In this document: positions 1 through 6,042 of the stretch, piece after piece
Position numbering within the stretch: the first letter of the stretch is position 1
Layout of the letters: the number at the start of each line of letters is the position of its first letter
Assembly: GCA_946481605.1 (NCBI GenBank)
Contig: CAMLPA010000137.1
Coordinates: forward strand, 1-7,987
Direction: 5' to 3'
DNA length: 7,987 bases
DNA from: an uncultured Flavihumibacter sp.
GTDB taxonomy: Bacteria > Bacteroidota > Bacteroidia > Chitinophagales > Chitinophagaceae
Notes under the pieces: generated by a model
Databases searched by the model: none
The model's input: the letters and a program-made list of their open reading frames with translations, nothing else
What the model was told of the DNA's origin: nothing
Position numbers and translations under genes: made by a program

Positions 1-380
1 TTGCGGGCATCGGTCATGTCGGTCCAGGAGTGGGGCAACGAGCCCATCCAGGTGGCTTTGGAATTTTTGATATCCAGCCGGAACGGCGCATAGGTATCAC
101 CGTTTTTATTTTGCTGGAACCATACCGGGAGACCGTTAGGTAAACGGAGGGCACGCGGATCATTGAAGCCGCGTACCCCTTTCAGTCGTCCATAGCAATG
201 ATCGAAGGAGCGGTTTTCCTGCATCAGGAACACCACATGCTCGGCGTCCATGAACGTGGTACCGGGATCGGCGCTGATGGCCATGGCCCGTTGAATGGAA
301 GCGGGCAGCAGTTGTGCCATACCTGTTGCGCCGGCCAGCATGGTAGCTTTTTTGATGAAGTCTCTCCTTGAATCCTGCAT
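1..380 (-). CDS. Phosphocholine-type phospholipase C, N-terminal part (cut by window edge)
   Basis: The reading frame starts at the ATG at 378-380 and stays open for 126 codons to the left edge, so only the N-terminus is present. It begins with a Tat-type signal: twin arginines at residues 5-6 in SRRDFIKKA, then a hydrophobic stretch to about residue 35, which implies folded export across the inner membrane. The mature start matches the bacterial phosphocholine-specific phospholipase C / AcpA acid phosphatase superfamily. It has VVFLMQENRSFDHCYG (residues 49-64, with E55-N56 as the expected metal-site pair), then GVRGFNDPRAL and LPHSWTD (115-121), the last two favouring the phospholipase C branch. 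Such enzymes hydrolyse phosphatidylcholine or sphingomyelin to diacylglycerol or ceramide plus phosphocholine. The later metal ligands lie outside the window, so activity cannot be checked. It follows susD by 45 nt with no hairpin between, so it probably shares that operon. A related phosphoesterase specificity is the main alternative. Confidence 0.88.
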   Translation of the reverse strand, partial: MQDSRRDFIKKATMLAGATGMAQLLPASIQRAMAISADPGTTFMDAEHVVFLMQENRSFDHCYGRLKGVRGFNDPRALRLPNGLPVWFQQNKNGDTYAPFRLDIKNSKATWMGSLPHSWTDMTDAR

Positions 381-425
381 GGTGCTGAAGCTTATAATTT
401 GTGTCGCAATGTTACTGAACTTTGG

Positions 426-1919
426 TTATTTCACCCACCAGGTGGCTTTATTGATCTCGTCGTTGCCTTCTCCGAACTGGGTTTTGATGGCGGCACCTAC
501 GTTCTTTGCGTTGAAATTGTATTCCGACTGCGGGTAAATCCACCTGAAAGGAATGGTTACGCCGGAAGGCCTGCGGAAAGCGGGATACCCGGTGCGGAGG
601 TGCTCGCGGAAAGCGGTCCAGCCGTTCTGGAAGAAAGATTCAATGTACTTTTCCGTGATAATCATTTCAATCCTTTCTTCATCGGTGGTGGCGTTCGCGA
701 AATTATTTTCAGCGAAGGAAAGGTAGAGGTTGGCGGCATCTTCGCTTACATGAGCATTCAAACCTTTGGCATAAGTTTCATAGAATTTAAAAGAACCTTT
801 TACGCCCTGGTTAAAGAAGGAACCGGCATTACCATCAATCCAGCCGCGAACAGCGGCTTCGGCCAGGATGAGTTGCTGTTCGGCATAACTCACCAATACA
901 CGCGGTTCGGTAGTGGGATCCTGGTAGTAACGCTCCTTCACTTTGGATGTTTTACCGGCAGCGGCTTTCAGGTTCACCTGCGCGTAAGGTGCGGCGGGAT
1001 CGCCTCCTTCGTAGGAAGTGAAATCACTTTCCGGTTTGCCTGCTTCCTTGCCCAGTTTGGTTTGGGTAGAGAAGATGAACAGGCGCGGATCCTTTTTGTC
1101 CTGGAGGAGTTTGATAAAAGTAGAATCCATGTACATGCCGGAGCCGAAACCACTGGAGTTGAATTCAGGATAGCGGTTGTCCTGCTGATCACGGAACACA
1201 AGCTGGCCATTATCAATCGTACCGGAAAGCAGCGGCTGGGTCTGGTAGATATTCTTGAAAGAAGAAACGATATTCAGATCGGCTTCGCCGGTTCTTTTGG
1301 AGAGCGAAAGCAATACTTTCAGGCGGAAGCTGTTTACCAGTTTTCTCCATTGCGCCACACTTCCACCGTAAATGATATCGCCGTTAATGATGGTGTTTTC
1401 TTTAGAAAGAATATCATTCGCTTCTTCCAGTTCTTTCAATACGCCTTTCAATACTGTTTTCTGATCGTCGTATACCGGGGCGAAATAAGGCTCCGTGGCA
1501 GATTCCGCCTGCAGCGCCTGGGTATAAGGCACGTCCCCGAAAGTAAGCGTGAGGTTATAGAAATAGTAAGCGCGGAAAAATTTAGCCAGTGCCGAATAAG
1601 ATGGAACACCGATGCGGATGGCTTCTTCATTCATTTTGGTGATATCGCGGAGCCTGCCGTAGGCGCTGAAATCGCCGCGTCCCCATTTGTAATACTGCGC
1701 GGTGTTTTCACCATCGGTTTGCACCAGCATTTTCGTAGCGTACAGCGGTGTTGTTCCACCGAAATCACGGAACGCTTCCCACTCAATTTTGGTGAGTTGC
1801 AACTGCGGGTGGGTGGTAGTGGCGCGGTTGGGATCGGTATTCATTTCAGAGAAATCCTTGCAGGAAAAGAGCAGGCTCATTCCGGCGATCAGTCCTATAT
1901 GGAGTGTTTTTTTCAACAT
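426..1919 (-). CDS. SusD/RagB-family outer-membrane lipoprotein (SusD-like_2 type)
   Basis: This 497-residue protein is the surface lipoprotein partner of the SusC-like transporter encoded just upstream; SusD proteins cap the SusC barrel and bind the nutrient. Residues 1-20 form a lipoprotein signal: a KK n-region, a hydrophobic core, and lipobox LFSC with acylated Cys20. The mature N-terminus CKDFSEMNTDPN is characteristic of the SusD-like_2 subgroup, and its acidic residues right after the cysteine resemble the surface-export signal of Bacteroidetes lipoproteins. The middle is helix-rich, including a segment YSALAKFFRAYYFYNLTLTFGDVPYT (written here in parts: FFRAYYFYNLTLTFGDVPY) typical of the TPR-like core. 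The C-terminal RWIYPQSEYNFNAKNV also fits the subgroup. The length is normal for the family. The start is fixed by the signal peptide and lies 18 nt after the susC stop, with no Shine-Dalgarno, as is common in Bacteroidetes. The ligand cannot be read from the sequence; the phospholipase gene downstream suggests a phospholipid-derived compound. Confidence 0.95.
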   Translation of the reverse strand: MLKKTLHIGLIAGMSLLFSCKDFSEMNTDPNRATTTHPQLQLTKIEWEAFRDFGGTTPLYATKMLVQTDGENTAQYYKWGRGDFSAYGRLRDITKMNEEAIRIGVPSYSALAKFFRAYYFYNLTLTFGDVPYTQALQAESATEPYFAPVYDDQKTVLKGVLKELEEANDILSKENTIINGDIIYGGSVAQWRKLVNSFRLKVLLSLSKRTGEADLNIVSSFKNIYQTQPLLSGTIDNGQLVFRDQQDNRYPEFNSSGFGSGMYMDSTFIKLLQDKKDPRLFIFSTQTKLGKEAGKPESDFTSYEGGDPAAPYAQVNLKAAAGKTSKVKERYYQDPTTEPRVLVSYAEQQLILAEAAVRGWIDGNAGSFFNQGVKGSFKFYETYAKGLNAHVSEDAANLYLSFAENNFANATTDEERIEMIITEKYIESFFQNGWTAFREHLRTGYPAFRRPSGVTIPFRWIYPQSEYNFNAKNVGAAIKTQFGEGNDEINKATWWVK

Positions 1920-1937
1920 GATTACAGGTTAATTCAG

Positions 1938-4900
1938 TTAGAGTTTAACATTGATGGAGAAGCCTACATAACGGGCGGAAGGATCCTGGAGGTTGTCGTC
2001 GTTGCCGTAGTCGGGATCCAGGTAAGGCACTTTCTTCCACATGAGGAGGTTGTAGCCGTAGAGGGAAAGATCAACCCCTTTCAGACTGCCCAGTTTCACC
2101 AATTTGGTAAGATCGTATCCGATAGAAAGTCTTCTCAGTTTGAAGAAAGAGCGGTCGAAGATGTTCGCGAATTTCTCGCTTTCCTGTTCGGTTACCCTTG
2201 CCTGGTAGGGATATACCTGCGACCAGGTTTGCCAGTTCACCGCACGGGTATTGGGTTTGTAGGTACGGGTATCGGAGAGCACGTTTCCGTTCACATCTCT
2301 TTGCAGTGCACCACCTGTTACTACAACGCCTTGCGGAACATATACCGGTTGACCGGCAGCGTATTCAGCATCGCGGTATTCCACGGAGGACGGGTGTTTT
2401 CCGCCCCACCACATTTTTTCGATGGTCACGGAGCGGAGCAGGCCACCCCAGGCACCGTCGATGTCCAGGTTCACGGTGAAGTTTCCGATCTTGAAGCTGT
2501 TCTGCATACCCAGTCTCCAGTTCGGATCCAGGTTGCCTACGTTTTTCACAAATGGGTCTTTGATAGGCAGACCAGTATTGCCGTCCAGGATCACTTCTCC
2601 TGTAGCACTTTTCTGCCAAACCGTATTGTAGTAAGCATCAGCGCGGTCGCCCACTACAAAGTTGCCATACTTCGCCTGGTTGTTGTAAATCTCAGTGAGT
2701 TTGCGCACGGAACGGCTCCAGTTCAGGCCCATATTCCAGGAGAAATTCTTCTGAAGGATGGGTTTAATGCGGGCCACTACTTCAAAACCATTGGTCGTAT
2801 ATTGGTTGCCGTTTACTTTTCTGGAATTGAACCCTGAAGCTTCTGATACAGAAAGGTCAATAATCTGGTTTTCATCTACAATATTGTAATAAGTGGCTTC
2901 CAAGGAGAACCTGTTCTTCAGGAAAGAAGTAGCCAATCCAAATTCATACGAAGTGGATTTCTCCGGTTTGATATCCGGATTGATGAGGGAAGCCGGATAA
3001 TACACTGAAGGTGTACTTCCGTAAGTAACGCCTTTATAATAAGTGGAGGCGATGCTGTAAGGAGAAAGATCGCTGGAAACTTCAGCCCATGATCCGCTGA
3101 GTTTCAGGTAATCCACCGCCGAAGGGAGATTCAGGTATTCTGAAACGATGGTACTGAGGGAAACGGAGGGATAGAAATAAGAATTGTTTTTGGAAGGAAG
3201 TGTGGACGACCAGTCGTTCCTTGCCGAAAAGTTCAGGTACACCGCACGGTACAGATCGAGGTTGGCCGAAGCGTAAATACTATTGATGGCTTTCTCTTCG
3301 AGGTAATTCGTGGCCTGAACAGGGCCTTGTGTATTGTTCAGACTATACACAAACGGCACGATCAACCCATCGGAAGAAGCGTATTCCTCCTGGTAATTAC
3401 GGTAGAAAGTAGAAGCGCCCGCATTGATCCCGAATTGGATATTGTCGCTGATCTCTTTGTTGTAAGCGGCCAGGAAATCCCCATCCAGGTTGATCTGCGA
3501 GCGGTTCCACATTTTGTAATCGCCGTTCCTTGAATCGCCGTAGTTCATGTACGACTTCGGACTCTTCATGTCTTCAAAAGAAGACCGTTCACGGGCGTTC
3601 CCGCGTACCTGCAAAGTAAGGTCAGGCATCACTTCCCAGGCCAGTTTCAGTTGACCGTTCAGTGTGTTCCTGTTCTGCTTCTGCTCCAGCTCATAAGTTG
3701 CGAAGTAAGGGTTATTGTACCAGGCATAGTTGTAATTGGCCTGGCGGTAACCTTCCATTCCCGGAACATACATGTGTTCTTTCAACTCTTTGCCGTTCAC
3801 ATCATCTCCCATCCAGATTAGGATGGTGTACATGTGGTTCTTCGGACCGTACCCATAACGGGGATAGTTAGGCGAAAACACTTTGTTGTAGGAAAGTCCG
3901 GCATCAATAGTTACATTCTTCGCGAGTTCATAAGTAGCATTGAAAGTAAGTCCGCCGGTATTCAAGGAAGTATTGGGCACCTGTCCGCGCTGGTAAGCCT
4001 GTTTGCCTGAAAAATAGAATTGTCCTTTTTCCCCTTTGTAAGCGGCGGAGAAAGTATTCTCGGTCACGAACCCGGTGCGGAGAAAATCGTTCAGGTTATC
4101 GTGCCGCACCCAGTCGATGGGCACACGTTCATATTTGGATTTATCGTTGTACACAGTTCCGCGCACATCGCCCCACCAGGGAATTTCTTCACCGGTTTGT
4201 TTGTTGCGGATAGGACTGTTCCACTGGGCCACTTTAATACCGGTACCGAATTTCGGTCCCCAGATCATGTCTCCATCGGAGATACCACCATCGGAACCGT
4301 CCCAGAATTCATATTTACCATTGGAGCCGTTGCCATATTCCGTTTGTGTTTCAGGGAATACGGTGAAACCAGCGGTAACCATGTTGTTGGTGCCCACATT
4401 AAAGTTCCAGCCGCTTTTCGAAGCTTTCTTCGTAGTGATGAGGATGGCGCCGTTCTTACCGCGGGAGCCATAAAGTGCTGCGGCGGTGGTACCTTTCAGC
4501 ACGTTGATGTTCGCGATGTCTTCACCGGAAACATCATAAAAATCTGTTTCAACGGGCACACCATCAATAACGATCAACGGACTTTTCCCGCGGAGGGAGA
4601 AACCGGGGGTCTGGAAAAGGCCGGTTGGGTTGGTCACCGTTAAACCCGCAACCTGTCCGGATAAAGCGGAGCCGATATTCAATGTTTTAGATTCAGCCAG
4701 CACATCGGTATTAACTTCCTGTGTGGCATAACCGAGTTTTCTTTTCTGCTGTTTTATGCCGATGGCCGTTACCACCACTTCATTCAACCTGGCGGCATCC
4801 GGAAGCATCATGATTTCGATGTTCCTTCTGCCGTTCACCTGCTCTTCCTTCGTACCAAACCCGATCATGGAAAAAACGAGTGTGGCGTTCTCGCTGGCAT

Positions 4901-5132
4901 TGATGCTGAAAGCACCACTGGCGCCGGTAACTGTTGTAAGCGGACTACCTTTTACGGCAACGGAAACACCTTGTAAGGGTGCGCCCGAACTGTCTCTTAC
5001 GATACCCGTGATGGTTTGTTGCTGGAAATAGGAGAACAAGGTTTTTTCACCTGAAAGATCCCCGGCATACGAACCGGTACAGGCAAAACTTGCCACGGCC
5101 GCAAAGGTGCAGCCACGCAGGAAATTCTTCAT
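1938..5132 (-). CDS. SusC/RagA-family TonB-dependent outer-membrane transporter
   Basis: This 1064-residue protein is a TonB-dependent porin-like importer that forms the outer-membrane complex with the adjacent SusD-like lipoprotein. Residues 1-23 are a Sec signal peptide ending SYA. Residues 39-110 form a carboxypeptidase-regulatory-like domain (ITGIVRDSSGAPLQGVSVAV). A TonB-box-like LNEVVVTA is at 117-124. The plug spans about 140-236 and contains SPLIVIDGVPV and the SusC signature ALYGSRGKNGAILITTK (219-235). The rest is a beta barrel of alternating aromatic and polar strands ending in YVGFSINVKL. There is no STN domain, so it does not look like an anti-sigma-signalling transducer. The plug is compact: only two residues (KS) separate SLRG from PLIVIDGVPV, whereas many SusC proteins carry a longer insert. 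The ATG at 5130-5132 is chosen because the signal peptide follows directly. Upstream sequence carries a -7 box and palindromes. The substrate is not deducible from the protein; the operon hints at phospholipid or phosphocholine derivatives rather than a glycan. Confidence 0.95.
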   Translation of the reverse strand: MKNFLRGCTFAAVASFACTGSYAGDLSGEKTLFSYFQQQTITGIVRDSSGAPLQGVSVAVKGSPLTTVTGASGAFSINASENATLVFSMIGFGTKEEQVNGRRNIEIMMLPDAARLNEVVVTAIGIKQQKRKLGYATQEVNTDVLAESKTLNIGSALSGQVAGLTVTNPTGLFQTPGFSLRGKSPLIVIDGVPVETDFYDVSGEDIANINVLKGTTAAALYGSRGKNGAILITTKKASKSGWNFNVGTNNMVTAGFTVFPETQTEYGNGSNGKYEFWDGSDGGISDGDMIWGPKFGTGIKVAQWNSPIRNKQTGEEIPWWGDVRGTVYNDKSKYERVPIDWVRHDNLNDFLRTGFVTENTFSAAYKGEKGQFYFSGKQAYQRGQVPNTSLNTGGLTFNATYELAKNVTIDAGLSYNKVFSPNYPRYGYGPKNHMYTILIWMGDDVNGKELKEHMYVPGMEGYRQANYNYAWYNNPYFATYELEQKQNRNTLNGQLKLAWEVMPDLTLQVRGNARERSSFEDMKSPKSYMNYGDSRNGDYKMWNRSQINLDGDFLAAYNKEISDNIQFGINAGASTFYRNYQEEYASSDGLIVPFVYSLNNTQGPVQATNYLEEKAINSIYASANLDLYRAVYLNFSARNDWSSTLPSKNNSYFYPSVSLSTIVSEYLNLPSAVDYLKLSGSWAEVSSDLSPYSIASTYYKGVTYGSTPSVYYPASLINPDIKPEKSTSYEFGLATSFLKNRFSLEATYYNIVDENQIIDLSVSEASGFNSRKVNGNQYTTNGFEVVARIKPILQKNFSWNMGLNWSRSVRKLTEIYNNQAKYGNFVVGDRADAYYNTVWQKSATGEVILDGNTGLPIKDPFVKNVGNLDPNWRLGMQNSFKIGNFTVNLDIDGAWGGLLRSVTIEKMWWGGKHPSSVEYRDAEYAAGQPVYVPQGVVVTGGALQRDVNGNVLSDTRTYKPNTRAVNWQTWSQVYPYQARVTEQESEKFANIFDRSFFKLRRLSIGYDLTKLVKLGSLKGVDLSLYGYNLLMWKKVPYLDPDYGNDDNLQDPSARYVGFSINVKL

Positions 5133-5158
5133 GAAATGGTTGTTTAGTGTTGTGGCCG

Positions 5159-5166
5159 CAAACCTA
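5159..5166 (-). promoter_or_regulatory. Putative -7 promoter element of the susC operon
   Basis: The minus strand reads TAGGTTTG, an exact match to the Bacteroidetes -7 consensus TAnnTTTG, ending 26 nt upstream of the susC ATG. This would give a short leader of about 20 nt. No TTTG lies at the usual 19-21 nt upstream spacing; instead that region holds a perfect palindrome (5177-5193), which suggests a regulated promoter with a weak -33 element. The call is inferred from consensus only. An alternative start site would use the TTTG within the operator at 5252-5255 on the other strand's palindrome, with a poorer -7 match near 5225-5232. Confidence 0.45.
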
Positions 5167-5176
5167 GCGGTCTCCT

Positions 5177-5193
5177 TTTAACAGATTGTTAAA
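5177..5193. promoter_or_regulatory. Perfect 17-bp palindrome, candidate operator upstream of susC
   Basis: The arms TTTAACA and TGTTAAA are exact reverse complements separated by 3 bp. The site starts 11 bp upstream of the putative -7 box, so it covers the position where the -33 element would sit. That is a classic place for a repressor site. Which protein binds is unknown; the Nudix regulator encoded next door and a phosphate-responsive regulator are both possible. There is no T-tract, and the arms are AU-rich with a 3-nt loop, so a terminator is unlikely. Confidence 0.45.
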
Positions 5194-5242
5194 TAGAGTT
5201 TACCAAATCATGAATAGAAAATAATACCGATATGAAAACGTT

Positions 5243-5258
5243 CCGCAAACGTTTGTGT
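5243..5258. promoter_or_regulatory. LacI/PurR-type operator in the regulator-susC spacer
   Basis: The central CAAACGTTTG (5246-5255) is a perfect 10-bp palindrome centred on CG. The 16-bp site matches the classic PurR-type operator ACGCAAACGTTTGCGT at 14 of 16 positions. LacI-family regulators insert a hinge helix at exactly this kind of central CpG. The site is 111 bp upstream of the susC ATG. A second AACGTT core (5237-5242) is centred 11 bp away, on the same face of the helix. No LacI-family gene is in the window, so the cognate protein would be encoded elsewhere. Confidence 0.5.
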
Positions 5259-5284
5259 ATGCGCGTTAGTGTTAGTTCAGCAGA

Positions 5285-5971
5285 TCAGATCAGCTTTACG
5301 CCAACTTTATCCAGCTCCATATATTTCTGCTCATCGAATACATAGTAGAAGGCACCTTTGCGGGATGATTCTTTTTCCTTCTCATTCAGTTTATTCAGGA
5401 TTTGCAGGGAGAGCATCTTTTTCGAGAAGTTCCTTTTGTCCAGTGGGGATTCGTAGATCGCTTCGTATAAGGATTGCAGTTGGGGAAGGGTGAATTTCTG
5501 CGGGAGCAGTTCAAATCCGATGGGGTGGTTCATGACCTTCTGGCGAAGGCGTTCCTTGGCCATGCGGATCATTTTTTTGTGGTCGAAGATAACAGGTGGT
5601 ACTTTTTTAAGGTCGAACCACTTGGCGTTGTGGGTGTTCATCAGTTCTTCGGAGTAGTCTTCCAGGCGGATGAGCGCGTAGTAGGCGATGGAGAGTACAC
5701 GGCTGCCGGGATCCCGGTCGGTATCGCCGAAGCAGTGTAGTTGTTCCATGTAAATGCGGTCGAGACCGGTGAGTTCGTAAAGAATCCTGCGGGCGGCATC
5801 GTCCACCCCTTCGGCTTTGTTTACGAAACCTCCCATGAGCGACCATTTGCCGAGCTCCGGCTCAAAACCCCGCTTAATGAGCAGGGCTTTGAGCCGGTTT
5901 CCGTCGAAACCAAATATGATACAATCTATCGCTACAAGCAGCCGGTCGTATTGTTGGTACTCAGCAATCAT
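5285..5971 (-). CDS. araR: Nudix-family transcriptional regulator, AraR/NrtR type
   Basis: This 228-residue protein has an N-terminal Nudix domain (about residues 8-145) and a C-terminal winged helix (about 155-225), with a likely recognition helix around DKRNFSKKMLS (178-188). Relatives in Bacteroidetes repress arabinose genes and release DNA when they bind L-arabinose. The Nudix box is degenerate: G48, E54, R62, E66 and G69 are kept, but the two other metal-binding glutamates are I63 and L67. Hydrolase activity is therefore unlikely and ligand sensing likely. It follows the symporter and araA in the same direction, which supports an arabinose role; an NrtR-like NAD role is the weaker alternative. 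I use the ATG at 5969-5971 because a longer frame from a TTG at 6002-6004 would begin upstream of, and read through, the putative -7 box. No terminator is visible after its TGA. Confidence 0.88.
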   Translation of the reverse strand: MIAEYQQYDRLLVAIDCIIFGFDGNRLKALLIKRGFEPELGKWSLMGGFVNKAEGVDDAARRILYELTGLDRIYMEQLHCFGDTDRDPGSRVLSIAYYALIRLEDYSEELMNTHNAKWFDLKKVPPVIFDHKKMIRMAKERLRQKVMNHPIGFELLPQKFTLPQLQSLYEAIYESPLDKRNFSKKMLSLQILNKLNEKEKESSRKGAFYYVFDEQKYMELDKVGVKLI

Positions 5972-5979
5972 TATTTCTG

Positions 5980-6003
5980 TGTTATTTCTGCCCGAAAATA
6001 ACA
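5980..6003. promoter_or_regulatory. Inverted repeat over the regulator promoter, candidate autoregulatory operator
   Basis: The 8-bp arms TGTTATTT (5980-5987) and AAATAACA (5996-6003) are exact reverse complements with an 8-bp spacer. The repeat contains the whole putative -7 element (5993-6000) and the expected transcription start, and it ends 8 bp before the chosen ATG. A dimeric winged-helix protein bound here would block the promoter, so self-repression by the Nudix regulator is a natural guess. A weak hairpin in a leader RNA is an alternative. Confidence 0.4.
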
Positions 6004-6023
6004 ACCTGTTTCAATATATCAAA
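5993..6023 (-). promoter_or_regulatory. Putative promoter of the Nudix regulator gene
   Basis: On the minus strand TTTG (6020-6023) is followed after exactly 19 nt by TATTTTCG (5993-6000). This fits the Bacteroidetes pattern of TTTG at -33 and TAnnTTTG at -7, with one mismatch in the second element. It lies in the 71-nt gap between the symporter stop and the regulator ATG. It would allow the regulator to be expressed apart from the upstream araA-symporter transcript. Evidence is consensus and spacing only. Confidence 0.45.
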
Positions 6024-6042
6024 TTCAATACTTATTCGATCC

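Noticed and set aside
399..2837. An 812-codon open frame on the plus strand, antisense to susD and the end of susC
   Set aside because: It is in codon register opposite both genes (susC and susD happen to share one frame), so it stays open simply because the sense genes lack TTA, CTA and TCA codons there. Its translation resembles no protein family, while the minus-strand genes have clear signal peptides and family motifs.
4020..4643. A 207-codon plus-strand frame opposite the N-terminal half of susC
   Set aside because: It lies wholly within the plug-encoding region of susC and has no recognisable domain; it is a shadow of the real gene.
5171..5176. AGGAGA on the minus strand as the susC ribosome binding site
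   Set aside because: It lies about 38 nt upstream of the ATG, beyond useful spacing, and falls upstream of the proposed -7 element, so it would not be in the transcript. Bacteroidetes rarely rely on Shine-Dalgarno pairing.
5972..6004. Longer N-terminus for the Nudix regulator from a TTG codon
   Set aside because: The extra 11 residues would be encoded across the putative -7 box and inverted repeat, the start would be a rare codon, and the Nudix domain is complete from the ATG at 5971.
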